In this document: in pieces, positions 45,735-54,380 of the stretch
Layout of the letters: every line of letters begins with the position of its first letter
Position numbering within the stretch: the stretch's first letter is position 1
Assembly: GCA_016716465.1 (NCBI GenBank)
Contig: JADJWH010000001.1
Coordinates: forward strand, 248,001 to 312,000
Length of the DNA stretch: 64,000 bases
Reading direction: 5' to 3'
DNA from: Gammaproteobacteria bacterium
GTDB lineage: Bacteria; Pseudomonadota; Gammaproteobacteria; SZUA-140
The notes under the pieces: model-generated
Database searches by the model: none
What the model saw: the letters and a program-made list of their open reading frames with translations, nothing else
What the model was told of the DNA's origin: nothing
Made by a program: the position numbers and the translations under genes

Positions 45735-46274
45735 GTGCTGCGAACCTTTTGATTGTAATTGATTGTTTATTTGTGAGACGGGGCTTGTGCCGCCCGGCTC
45801 GGGATGTCCGCGTCGGCCTGATGCTCCGCGGAATGGAAATTCTACAATAGTTTTCCTGTCGGCGGTCCGTGGGGATCGTTGTTCCTTGCGTCAGGGTCCA
45901 GCCCTTGCCCGGGTCGTATCACCTTATTCACAGTCCTGCGGAGACGGGCGAATATGCACGGGATTTGAGGCCGTTGTTGTCGTCCCGGCAAGAGATGGGA
46001 CCGGGTTTATTTTATAACTGTATGTTATTTAATGGTAATTACCATCGGGATCGTGTGAACAAAATATGAACAAATTAATAAAATCCCATGACAAAAGCGG
46101 TGCTCATCGATTTATTAAAAAGTTATCCACAACTTTATGCACCGATTTTGTGGATAAGAGATTTTTATCAGGTGCATCAGTCAAGTTAGCTTAAGAATTC
46201 GTGAAGAACATGAAATTCTCACGCGGGCGGGCGAACACATGGCATGCGGTAAAGTGCAAGGCAAAAAAGATCAC
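45735..46274. other. AT-rich intergenic region (no protein gene seen)
   Basis: A 540-base AT-rich region (35% G+C in 46081-46140) between the aldolase gene and tRNA-Arg. Short open frames overlap and have no supported product. It contains a perfect 14-bp palindrome at 46032-46045 (ATGGTAATTACCAT), two perfect DnaA boxes at 46123-46157 and a near-match (TTATTCACA) at 45922-45930. Together these suggest a DnaA-related site rather than a gene. Confidence 0.6.
46123..46157. promoter_or_regulatory. Two perfect inverted DnaA boxes
   Basis: TTATCCACA at 46123-46131 and its exact complement TGTGGATAA at 46149-46157 are separated by 17 bases, in AT-rich DNA with TTATTAAAAA upstream. These match the consensus R1-type DnaA box. 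Possible roles are an origin, a DnaA titration or regulatory site. No dnaA, dnaN, gyrB, mnmG or rpmH lies in the window, so oriC is not established. Confidence 0.75.
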
Positions 46275-46351
46275 TGGCGCCCCGGAGCCGATTTGAACGG
46301 CTGACCTTCCCCTTAGGAGGGGGATGCTCTATCCAGCTGAGCTACCGGGGC
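46275..46351 (-). tRNA. tRNA-Arg (anticodon CCT)
   Basis: On the minus strand the 77 bases fold as a complete cloverleaf. The acceptor arm GCCCCGG pairs with CCGGGGC, followed by discriminator G and an encoded CCA. The D arm region is AGCTCAGCTGGATAGAGC, the anticodon arm has loop CTCCTAA with anticodon CCT (reads AGG), and the T arm is AGCCG-TTCAAAT-CGGCT. Its 3' end is a common phage and genomic-island integration site, but I see no integrase or duplicated 3' end in the window. Confidence 0.97.
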
Positions 46352-46486
46352 TTATTCGTGAAATCGGTAGATAAAATTGTACGGAAACGCCGAATACCTG
46401 CCGGGCTTCAACGACGAGGCGGTAATATTGGTGGGCGATTATAACAGCAAGCGACCGGACGTGGTCCAACGATGGGGGATGCGCGC

Positions 46487-46513
46487 GGGTACGGTCGGTT
46501 GTCGACCGTACCC
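46487..46513. terminator. Perfect 11-bp hairpin downstream of small minus-strand gene
   Basis: Arms GGGTACGGTCG (46487-46497) and CGACCGTACCC (46503-46513) are exact complements with a 5-base loop. It lies 35 bases after the stop of the 46549-46770 gene on the minus strand. No T tract follows, so it could be a Rho-independent-like barrier, an operator or an RNA structure. Confidence 0.5.
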
Positions 46514-46548
46514 GATGTGTCGAAAAGCGATGCCGGGTGGTGCGTGTT

Positions 46549-46770
46549 TCAGTGTTCTTCGTACTCGTCCAGGAAATCGAAGTCGGCGATGTTCTGCTTC
46601 AGGCGCTGCCGCTCCATATGGCGCTCGATCGATTTGCGTACATTCTCGGTGCGCAGCGGGGCGTCCTTGCGTTCTTCCACGTCCAGGATTTCTTCCAGGT
46701 TGGTTTCTTCCAGAAAATTCTTGTCATTCTTATTCAGACAGACATAATTATTCGAAGATTTACTCCCCAT
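46549..46770 (-). CDS. Small acidic/charged hypothetical protein
   Basis: A 73-residue product, MGSKSSNNYVCLNKNDKNFL to ADFDFLDEYEEH, rich in Glu, Lys and Arg, with a helical C-terminal stretch RKSIERHMERQRLKQNIADF. ATG 46770 follows a good GGGGGA site. The C-terminus resembles the PA3496-type small protein family of gammaproteobacteria, a weak comparison from pattern only. No signal or membrane segment is present. Function not assigned. Confidence 0.6.
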   Translation of the reverse strand: MGSKSSNNYVCLNKNDKNFLEETNLEEILDVEERKDAPLRTENVRKSIERHMERQRLKQNIADFDFLDEYEEH

Positions 46771-46974
46771 GATTCCCCCTTGCATATGGATGTTTGTTGT
46801 TCGAGTTCATTTGTATGGCAATGGGACTTCATGGCCGATCCTAAGTCAGGGGTTCGGTGAGTTCTGTGAGCCGGTTCACAGATATGGAAAGATGGGGCGG
46901 GCAGGTGAGCGGTGGAGCGGATCCTTGGGCAGGGAACGTGTCGGATGACCTTCAGGGTACGGTGAGGGATTAGG

Positions 46975-47364
46975 GTGAGGTTCCTGCGAAGACGTCGCGA
47001 CGCTTATGCCTGGACCGGCATCCTGGTCCTGGTAATGCAGATGCTCTCGTCCGCCACGCTGGCCGCGGGACATCCCACGCATGCCGGCGCGAATGCGGGC
47101 AGCCCGCCGGCGGCGGATGTCCGGTCGCATGACCACTGCGCGGCCGGCGCCGACGCCGGCCCGGCCAGCCAGGATGCGGCCACGCCCGGGCACTGCCCGC
47201 ATTGCGCCGACCGGGCCTGCTGCCTGCTCGGCTGCGTACCCGTGATTCTCGAGTTCTCAGTCTCTCCTCCATCGCGCGCTGCGGTGGTGGACTCACCTCC
47301 GCTTGCCATGTTGACCCCGGCTTGCTGTGCCGAATCCCTGTATCGCCCACCCATAAAGCTCTAG
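46975..47364 (+). CDS. Small exported His/Cys-rich protein upstream of copA (CopL-like)
   Basis: A 129-residue product beginning GTG 46975, with an N-terminal hydrophobic segment (YAWTGILVLVMQMLSSATLA) as signal or anchor. The exported part has a HDHCAAG motif, HCPHCADRACCLLGC and a late CC pair, a pattern suited to binding copper. Position 106 bases upstream of copA matches CopL-type or DUF2946-like small proteins of copper operons. The GTG start lacks a strong ribosome site and the boundaries are uncertain. Confidence 0.6.
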   Translation: MRFLRRRRDAYAWTGILVLVMQMLSSATLAAGHPTHAGANAGSPPAADVRSHDHCAAGADAGPASQDAATPGHCPHCADRACCLLGCVPVILEFSVSPPSRAAVVDSPPLAMLTPACCAESLYRPPIKL

Positions 47365-47470
47365 TCCAGCACCTCGGTCCGCGCGCGCCTCGCTGACGTG
47401 CGCGCGTCTCGCGTTGTTCGTTCGGGCACGGCGAACCCCGCCGCGCCCCCGCTGGATAAGGAGATATGCA

Positions 47471-49324
47471 ATGTCCATCAAGCGCTCGCCTGCGCACAGG
47501 CAGGTATCAAAATCACGCCGGCGTTTCGTGCTGGGTACGCTTTCCGCCGGTGCGCTGGCCGTCGCCGGCCGTGCCCTGGCCGACGGTGGCGGTTTCCGCC
47601 CCGGCGAGGTCCTGAGCGGCAATGTTTTCGATCTTGAGGTCGGATATCGGTCGGTGAATTTCACCGGCCGCGAGGGCAGGGCGACCGTGGTCAACGGCGC
47701 CTTGCCCGCCCCCGTGCTGCGCTGGAAGGAGGGTGACCGGGTGCGCCTGCGGGTCACCAATCGTCTCGCCGTCGATACCTCCATCCATTGGCACGGCATC
47801 GTGCTGCCGGAAGGGATGGACGGTGTCCCGGGATTGAGTTTCCCGGGCATCAGGCCGGGCGAGGCCTTCGAATACAGCTTTCAGGTTCGTCAGAGCGGCA
47901 CCTACTGGTACCACAGCCATTCCCATTTTCAGGAACAGACCGGCGTCTATGGCCCCATCGTGATCGAGCCCCTCCGGCCCGAACCCTATGCCTACGATCG
48001 CGATTACGTGGTGATGCTGTCGGACTGGTCGGACGAGACGCCGGAAGCGATCTTCGCCCGCCTGAAGAAGCACAGCGAATTCTATAATCGGAACCCGCGC
48101 ACGGCGGGCGACCTGTGGCGCGAGGTGCGGGACAAGGGCGTCTCTGCGGCGTGGCGCGACCGCGCGATGTGGAACGAGATGCGCATGAGCGACCGCGATC
48201 TCTCCGACGTGACCGGCGCGACCTACACCTTCCTGATGAACGGCAGGACACCCGCCGAGGGCTGGACGGGTCTGTTCCGGCCCGGTGAAAAACTGCGCCT
48301 GCGTTTCATCAACGGCTCCGCGATGACCTTCTTCGACGTGCGCATCCCCGGGCTGAAGATGACGGTCATCGCCGCCGACGGCCAGCACGTGGAGTCCGTG
48401 ACCGTGGATGAGTTTCGCATCGGCGTGGCCGAGACCTACGATGTGCTGGTCGAACCGGAGGGCGATGTCGCCTATACGGTCTTCGCCCAGGCGATCGACC
48501 GCTCCGGCTATGCGCGCGGCCTGATCACCCCCGATCCGGCGCTGGGCGCCGAGGTCCCGGCGCTCGATCCCCCGCCACGGCTGACGCATGCGGACATGGG
48601 CATGGCGCATGACATGGGGCATGACGCTGATGCGGCGCAGGCCATGGATCATGGCGCGCACGCGATGTCCCACGACGAAATGAACATGGACATGGAGATG
48701 GACATGGAGGGGATGGCGGGCATGGATCACGCGATGCACGAATCCCCGGATGCCATGCCGGCCGCGCCGGAGATGGGGTCGGGCAAGGCCGGCCAGGGCA
48801 GCAGTCGCCCGCTGCGCCATCCGCGCAGTGAACGGGGTCCCCAGGTGGATATGCAGGCCGCCGCTCCGCGTTATCGGCTGGAGGATCCCGGGCCGGGCTT
48901 GCGTGATAACGGCCGGCGGGTGCTGACCTATGCGGACCTGCGCAACCTGAGCGAGACCCCGGACCCGCGCGAGCCCGGACGCGAGATCGAACTGCACCTG
49001 ACCGGCAACATGAGCCGCTACATGTGGTCGATCGACGGCATCCCCTTCGCCGCGGCGGAGCCGCTGCGCTTCACCTATGGCGAGCGGCTGCGCATCACCC
49101 TGGTGAACGACACGATGATGAATCATCCGATCCATCTGCACGGCATGTGGAGCGATCTCGAGACCGGTGACGGCGACTATATCCCGCGCAAGCACACGGT
49201 CATCGTGCAGCCCGGATCGAAGCTGAGCTATCTGGTGACCGCCGACGCGCGCGGTCGCTGGGCGTATCACTGCCATCTGCTCTACCACATGATGGGCATG
49301 TTCCGTGAAGTCCAGGTCGGATAG
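47471..49324 (+). CDS. copA: CopA, Tat-exported multicopper oxidase for copper resistance
   Basis: The 617-residue product has a twin-arginine signal (SRRRFVLGTLSAGALAVAGR). Three cupredoxin domains follow, with copper-ligand motifs SIHWHGIVLPEGMDG and YWYHSHSHFQEQTG in the first, and HPIHLHGMW and RWAYHCHLLYHMMGMF in the last. Between domains, about residues 376-440, lies a Met/His/Asp-rich segment (HDMGHDADAAQAMDHGAHAM and more), probably a copper-binding loop. CopA oxidises Cu(I) in the periplasm. ATG 47471 follows AAGGAG; the start further upstream is a shadow. Followed 9 bases later by copB. Confidence 0.95.
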   Translation: MSIKRSPAHRQVSKSRRRFVLGTLSAGALAVAGRALADGGGFRPGEVLSGNVFDLEVGYRSVNFTGREGRATVVNGALPAPVLRWKEGDRVRLRVTNRLAVDTSIHWHGIVLPEGMDGVPGLSFPGIRPGEAFEYSFQVRQSGTYWYHSHSHFQEQTGVYGPIVIEPLRPEPYAYDRDYVVMLSDWSDETPEAIFARLKKHSEFYNRNPRTAGDLWREVRDKGVSAAWRDRAMWNEMRMSDRDLSDVTGATYTFLMNGRTPAEGWTGLFRPGEKLRLRFINGSAMTFFDVRIPGLKMTVIAADGQHVESVTVDEFRIGVAETYDVLVEPEGDVAYTVFAQAIDRSGYARGLITPDPALGAEVPALDPPPRLTHADMGMAHDMGHDADAAQAMDHGAHAMSHDEMNMDMEMDMEGMAGMDHAMHESPDAMPAAPEMGSGKAGQGSSRPLRHPRSERGPQVDMQAAAPRYRLEDPGPGLRDNGRRVLTYADLRNLSETPDPREPGREIELHLTGNMSRYMWSIDGIPFAAAEPLRFTYGERLRITLVNDTMMNHPIHLHGMWSDLETGDGDYIPRKHTVIVQPGSKLSYLVTADARGRWAYHCHLLYHMMGMFREVQVG

Positions 49325-49333
49325 GGGGATGCC

Positions 49334-50053
49334 ATGAAGAGACTGGAAATGATGATCTGTGTCGTGCTCGCTTCCCTGTGGACCCTGCCCGCCGGCGCCG
49401 AACCGCATGCGCATATGGAAGACGATCCCGTGCTGGGCAAGTTCATGATCGATGCGCTCGAGGTGCGCGAGGTCGAGGGCGACAATCCGGTGAAATGGGA
49501 CATCGAGGCCTGGCTGGGGAAGGATCTGCAGAAGCTGTGGCTCAAGAGCGAGGGCAGGCGCAGCGACGGCACGACGGACGCCGCGGAGCTGCAACTGCTC
49601 TACTCGCGCGCCGTCTCGCCCTACTGGGACGTGCAGGCCGGCTGGCGCGGGGACCTCGAGCCGCGACCGCGCCGCGACTGGCTGGCGATCGGGCTGCGGG
49701 GCACCACGCCGTATTTCCTCGAACTCGATGCCGCGCTGTTCGCCGGCGAGTCGGGACGGACCGCGTTGCGCGTGAAGGCGGAGTACGAATTCCGGCTCAG
49801 CCGCCGGCTGATACTGGGTCCGGCCCTGGAGGTGGACGCCTACGGCAAGGATGACCCCGCGCTCGGCACTGGCTCGGGACTGTCGACGGCGCGGCTCGGG
49901 TTACGGCTGTATTACCAGGTGACGCCGCAGGTCCTGCCGTATCTTGGGATCGAGGGCCGGAGACGATTCGGGGAGACCGAGGAGTTCGCCCGTGCCGGCG
50001 ACCGGAACCCCGACGATGCCTGGCTGCTCGCGGGCCTGCGCGCCTGGTTCTGA
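49334..50053 (+). CDS. copB: CopB, outer-membrane copper resistance protein
   Basis: The 239-residue product has a signal peptide (MKRLEMMICVVLASLWTLPA, cleavage after AGA) and the CopB pattern: an N-terminal HAHMEDDP, then WDIEAWLGKDLQKLWLKSEG and a beta-barrel region ending LLAGLRAWF. CopB proteins usually carry a Met/His-rich leader that is short or missing here, so this is a compact version. The nine-base gap to copA indicates a single operon. It is thought to act as an outer-membrane copper sequestration or export component. Confidence 0.93.
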   Translation: MKRLEMMICVVLASLWTLPAGAEPHAHMEDDPVLGKFMIDALEVREVEGDNPVKWDIEAWLGKDLQKLWLKSEGRRSDGTTDAAELQLLYSRAVSPYWDVQAGWRGDLEPRPRRDWLAIGLRGTTPYFLELDAALFAGESGRTALRVKAEYEFRLSRRLILGPALEVDAYGKDDPALGTGSGLSTARLGLRLYYQVTPQVLPYLGIEGRRRFGETEEFARAGDRNPDDAWLLAGLRAWF

Positions 50054-50071
50054 GCGGCGGGTGTAGCGCGC

Positions 50072-51829
50072 CTAATCCGGCCTTCCGTCTCCGGAGTCGG
50101 GCTGCAGCGTCTCCAGCAGCGCGATCTGCAGGCGGGAATGGAACCGGATCAGCTTGCGTCCCAGCACGATGCCGAGCAGCGTGACGGCGGAACCCGTCAG
50201 GACCAGCAGTTCCAGCGGGGGCAGGATGCTCGAACTCAGCGCGCCGATCAGCAGCAGGAACATCATCATCGAGAGCAGGGGGATGAGTTCGGAGAGTATC
50301 TCGCGCACCTTGGTGGTGTGGCGGCCGGCGAATGACTGCCGCACACCGGTCTCCGCCAGCAGCATGCTGAGCGCCTTCAGCTTGCGATAGGCCGCCACCA
50401 GGAACGGCAGCGACAGGATCAGCGCCCCGGCCCACAGCACGGCGCGCTGATAGCGTTCGCTCAGTTCAGAGGTGCCCAGCCATCCGGACAGCGGTTCGGC
50501 GAAGTAGGCCATGCCGAGAAAGGCGGCCGCGATCAGCGTGACGTTGATCGCCACGTGCGCGAGGATGCGCCATACCATCGCCGCGAGCACGGCGCGGTCG
50601 CCGCGCGGCTGCAGGCTCTGCAGCCATTCGGTATACAGGACGAGGGTGTTGCGGAACGCGCCCGGCATGCGGTCGGCGAGCTGGTCCGCCAGCGGATCGG
50701 AGGCGCGGATGAGGTATGGCGTCAGCAGGGTGGTGATGGCCGAGACGGTGACCGCGATCGGATACAGGAAGTCGCTCGTGACGCCCAGGCTGACGCCGAG
50801 AGCCGCGATGATGAAGGAGAATTCCCCGATCTGCGCCAGCCCCATGCCGACGCGCAGCGAGGTCCGGCCGTCGTTGCCGGCGACGAAGGCGCCCATGCTG
50901 CAGGTGAGGATCTTGCCGATCACGACCGCCAGCGTGATGGCCGCGATCGGCAGGGCATGTTCGATCAGCACCGCGGGATCGAACAGCAGCCCCACGGCGA
51001 CGAAGAATATCGCGCTGAACATGTCGCGTAGCGGCTCGATCAGGCGCTCGATACGCTTCAGCTCGCGCGCCTCGGCGATGATCGCGCCGATCATGAAGGC
51101 GCCGAGCGCGACGCTGTAATCGAGCTGGATCACCAGCAGGCAGAAGCCGAAGCACAGGCCGAGCACGGTCACCAGCAGCATCTCGTCGCTGTCGAAGCGC
51201 GCCACATAGGTCAGCAGGCGCGGCACCAGCAGCAGGCCGATCACCACCGAGACCACCATGAATACCGTCAGGCGCGTCAGCGTGCCCGCCACCTGGGCCA
51301 CGTCCATGGAGCCGGATACCGCCAGGCTCGACAACAGCGCGATGATGGCGATGGCGAGGATATCCTCCACGATCAGGATGCCGAGGATCAGGTGCGCGAA
51401 GCGTTCATGTTTCAGCTTCAGCTCGTCGAGGGCCTTGACGATGATCGTGGTCGAGGAGATCGCGAGCATTGCCCCGAGGAACAGGGCGTCCATGGTCTGC
51501 CAGCCGAAGAAGCGTCCGATCTCGTAGCCAATCCAGATCATCAGGACGATCTCGCTGATCGCCGCCGCCAGCGCGGTGATGCCCACCTGGCGCAGGCGGC
51601 GCAGACTGAATTCCAGGCCGAGCGAGAACATCAGGAAGATCATGCCCAGCTCGGCGAGCATGTTGATGGTGTCCTTCTCGGTGATGAGCGGGAACGGCGG
51701 CGTATGGGGACCGATGATCACGCCCGCGAGGATGTAGCCGAGGACCACGGGCTGCTTGAGCCGATGGAAAAGCACGGTGATCACGCCGGCGATCAGCATG
51801 ATGACCGCGAGATCCTGGATGAAATGCAT
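50072..51829 (-). CDS. CPA2-family cation:proton antiporter (KefB/YbaL-like membrane domain)
   Basis: The 585-residue product starts MHFIQDLAVIMLIAGVITVL. The membrane domain shows PVVLGYILAGVIIGP, AELGMIFLMFSLGLEFS and the ion-site region GMGLAQIGEFSFIIAALG. It ends with an additional membrane-rich C-terminal part (helices near residues 440-470, 480-500 and 530-560). No clear TrkA-N/Rossmann motif (GxGxxG) is visible, unlike KefB/KefC. Frames reading upstream to 51985 are possible but ATG 51829 starts the first membrane helix. Convergent with copB. Ion specificity, most likely potassium or sodium, is unknown. Confidence 0.88.
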   Translation of the reverse strand: MHFIQDLAVIMLIAGVITVLFHRLKQPVVLGYILAGVIIGPHTPPFPLITEKDTINMLAELGMIFLMFSLGLEFSLRRLRQVGITALAAAISEIVLMIWIGYEIGRFFGWQTMDALFLGAMLAISSTTIIVKALDELKLKHERFAHLILGILIVEDILAIAIIALLSSLAVSGSMDVAQVAGTLTRLTVFMVVSVVIGLLLVPRLLTYVARFDSDEMLLVTVLGLCFGFCLLVIQLDYSVALGAFMIGAIIAEARELKRIERLIEPLRDMFSAIFFVAVGLLFDPAVLIEHALPIAAITLAVVIGKILTCSMGAFVAGNDGRTSLRVGMGLAQIGEFSFIIAALGVSLGVTSDFLYPIAVTVSAITTLLTPYLIRASDPLADQLADRMPGAFRNTLVLYTEWLQSLQPRGDRAVLAAMVWRILAHVAINVTLIAAAFLGMAYFAEPLSGWLGTSELSERYQRAVLWAGALILSLPFLVAAYRKLKALSMLLAETGVRQSFAGRHTTKVREILSELIPLLSMMMFLLLIGALSSSILPPLELLVLTGSAVTLLGIVLGRKLIRFHSRLQIALLETLQPDSGDGRPD

Positions 51830-52056
51830 GGCATGCACGATCGATCGACTCCCCGGCGTCGGACTTGTCCCTGTGGTGCCGCGCTCGCGCGGCCGGTCCA
51901 TTATGACAGCATCGTGGAGCCCTCGTACTGTTTCATCCGCCGTGGATGCGCGCCGCGCTGGAAATGCGTAGGGCGGCTGGGCCATACTTGCGTCATGCGA
52001 AAGCGTTCCTCCAGGCGGGATCCGGACCGCTCGCGAAGTTGTGTAAGTGTTGACCG

Positions 52057-54258
52057 ATGCGCGGATATGTGATGACGGTCCCCAACAGAAACGATCCCTG
52101 TCCCTGCGGCAGCGGCAAGAAATACAAGAAATGCTGTCTCGGCGCCGAACGCGACGCCATGACCCCGGCCGCGCGCGGCGTGGACCGTCTGGTCACGGAT
52201 GCGGCCGATCTCCGGCGTCGTGGCCGGCTGGCGGAGGCGGAGGCGGCGTGCCGCGAGGCGCTGAAGATCGATCCCGGACGGGCCGAGGTCTTGCATCTTC
52301 TCGGTCAGCTCGCCGCCGAGGCCGGACAACCCCGTCTGGCGGTCGGCTGGTTCGAGCGCGCCGTCGCCGGGGACGATCGCAACGCCGACTACCATAACGA
52401 CCTGGGGCTGGCGTATGCGGCGCTCGATCGACACGATCGGGCCGCGGCGAGTTACGAGCGGGCCCTGGCCTTGCGTCCCGATCTGTTCGGTGCCCAGGTG
52501 AATCTCGCCTGTGCCTACTCCGCGCTGGGCGGGCAGGAGGCCGCGGCGGAGGGTTTCCGCAGGGCGCTGAAGCTGAGGCCGGATTCGGAGGTCGCGCATT
52601 TTAATTTGGGCAATACCTGTTACACCCTCGGCAGGTTCGACGATGCCGTGGCGAGTTACCGCGCGGCGCTGGCGCTCAAGCCCGACTATTACCAGGCCTG
52701 TGTCAATCTGGCCAACGTTTATATCGATCAGGGCAGACCCGAGGAGGCCGTGGCCTGTTGCAGGCAGGCGATCGCGCTCAATCCGGACAGCGCGGTCGCG
52801 CATTACAATCTCGGTCTCGCCCGTTTCAACCAGGGCAAGCTGGACGACGCCGAGGCGGGTTACCTGCGGGCGCTGGCGCTGAAGCCGGACTATGTCAACG
52901 CGCGGGTGAATCTGGCCCTGCTCTACATCAACATGGGGCGGCTGGCCGAGGCCATGGCCTGTTACCGCAGGGCGCTGGAGATCCAGCCGGATTCCGCGCT
53001 GGCGCGTGGCACGCTGTTGTTCACCATGCTGTTCCAGCCCCGGTATTCTCCCGCGGACATCTTCGAGGAACACCGGCGCTTCGCCGAATACTGCGAAAGG
53101 CCGCTCAGGCCGTTCTGGCGCGGGCACGGAAATTCGCGCGAGCCCGGCCGCCGCCTGAAGGTGGGGTACGTATCATCGGACTTCCGCAATCATTCCGTGG
53201 CCTATTTCATCGAGCCGATTCTCAGCCAGCACGACAAGACGCAGGTCGAGGTGTTCTGCTATTACAGCCATGCGAAATACGACCAGGTGACGCAGCGCAT
53301 CGCCGTGAGCGCGGATCACTGGATACCCTGCAAGGCCATGACCGATGAGCAGCTCGCGGAGCGCGTGCGCGCGGACGGCATCGATATCCTGGTGGACCTC
53401 GGCGGGCACACCATGCATAACCGCCTGCTGGCGTTCGCCCGCAAGCCGGCCCCGGTACAGGTGACTTACCTGGGATATCCCGCGACTACGGGGCTGAGCG
53501 CGATGGATTACCGCCTGACCACGGTGGAGGTCGATCCACCCGGACAGGAGTCGTGGCACAGCGAGAAGCTCTATCGCCTTCCGCGCAGCCTGTGGTGCTA
53601 CCGTCCGCCCGAAGACCGCCCGGAGATCGCCGCGTCCGCGCCCTCGGCACGGACGGGTGTGATCACCTTCGGGTCATTGAACGCCTTCGCGAAGATATCC
53701 GATGCGACGCTCGCGCTCTGGAGCGCGGTGCTGCGCGCGATCCCCGCTTCGCGTCTGCTGATGACCAGCGTGCCGGAGGGCTCGGTGCGCCGCTCGCTGC
53801 TGGAAAAATTCGCCGGGCACGGCATCGATGCGCAGCGCCTGAGCGTGTGGAACCGGGTTCCCGCGCAGCAATATGTGGAAATGCTCGGACAGATCGACAT
53901 CGCCCTCGACCCGTTCCCCTACAATGGCACGACCACCACCTGCGAAACCCTGTGGATGGGCATACCCATGGTCACGCTGGCCGGCAACAGTTCGGTGTCG
54001 CGTTCGGGTTGCGCCCTGCTGAAATCCGTCGGCCTCGAAGAACTGATTGCGCCGGATGAAGACGCCTACGTCGGGATCGCGGCCGCGTTGTCCGCCGATC
54101 CCGCGCGGCTGGCCGCCTTGAGATCCGGACTGAGGGCGCGGATGATCACCTCGCCTCTCAGGGACGAGGCAGGCCTGACCCGCGAGCTGGAGGCCGCCTA
54201 TCGGGCCATGTGGTATACTTGGTGCGCTTCTAATTCCGATACCGCCGCTGATGCATGA
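52057..54258 (+). CDS. TPR-SPINDLY/OGT-like glycosyltransferase with SEC-C motif
   Basis: A 733-residue protein (or 728 from ATG 52072). Near the N-terminus is a SEC-C zinc motif, NDPCPCGSGKKYKKCC. Eight TPR units follow (about residues 40-325), then a Glyco_transf_41 (OGT/SPINDLY) catalytic region: GYVSSDFRNHS with the candidate base His near residue 369, GYPATTGLSAMDYR, and FPYNGTTTTCETLW with SRSGCALLKSVGLEEL near residues 621-660. OGT-type enzymes attach sugars from UDP- or related donors to Ser/Thr of proteins. A SEC-C module on a bacterial OGT is unusual and may guide it to ribosome-bound or unfolded substrates (inference). First of the three-gene glycosylation block. Confidence 0.9.
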   Translation: MRGYVMTVPNRNDPCPCGSGKKYKKCCLGAERDAMTPAARGVDRLVTDAADLRRRGRLAEAEAACREALKIDPGRAEVLHLLGQLAAEAGQPRLAVGWFERAVAGDDRNADYHNDLGLAYAALDRHDRAAASYERALALRPDLFGAQVNLACAYSALGGQEAAAEGFRRALKLRPDSEVAHFNLGNTCYTLGRFDDAVASYRAALALKPDYYQACVNLANVYIDQGRPEEAVACCRQAIALNPDSAVAHYNLGLARFNQGKLDDAEAGYLRALALKPDYVNARVNLALLYINMGRLAEAMACYRRALEIQPDSALARGTLLFTMLFQPRYSPADIFEEHRRFAEYCERPLRPFWRGHGNSREPGRRLKVGYVSSDFRNHSVAYFIEPILSQHDKTQVEVFCYYSHAKYDQVTQRIAVSADHWIPCKAMTDEQLAERVRADGIDILVDLGGHTMHNRLLAFARKPAPVQVTYLGYPATTGLSAMDYRLTTVEVDPPGQESWHSEKLYRLPRSLWCYRPPEDRPEIAASAPSARTGVITFGSLNAFAKISDATLALWSAVLRAIPASRLLMTSVPEGSVRRSLLEKFAGHGIDAQRLSVWNRVPAQQYVEMLGQIDIALDPFPYNGTTTTCETLWMGIPMVTLAGNSSVSRSGCALLKSVGLEELIAPDEDAYVGIAAALSADPARLAALRSGLRARMITSPLRDEAGLTRELEAAYRAMWYTWCASNSDTAADA

Positions 54259-54380
54259 AGGTCCCGTAGTCTCCACGACAAGGAGGCGGTGCGCGGACGC
54301 TTCGCGCGCAGGGCAGGATATCCGGCTCATCGTGGCGCGGGTTCGGGATCACAAACCTATAATATAAAGCGTATCCCGCC

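Noticed and set aside
45763..46069. Short open frames in the AT-rich DnaA-box region
   Set aside because: They overlap, lack ribosome sites and have no recognisable family.
46275..46351. tRNA as an island attachment site
   Set aside because: No integrase and no duplicated tRNA 3' end were found on either side in the window.
47513..49594. 693-residue minus-strand frame opposite copA
   Set aside because: His/Arg-rich antisense shadow of the copper oxidase gene.
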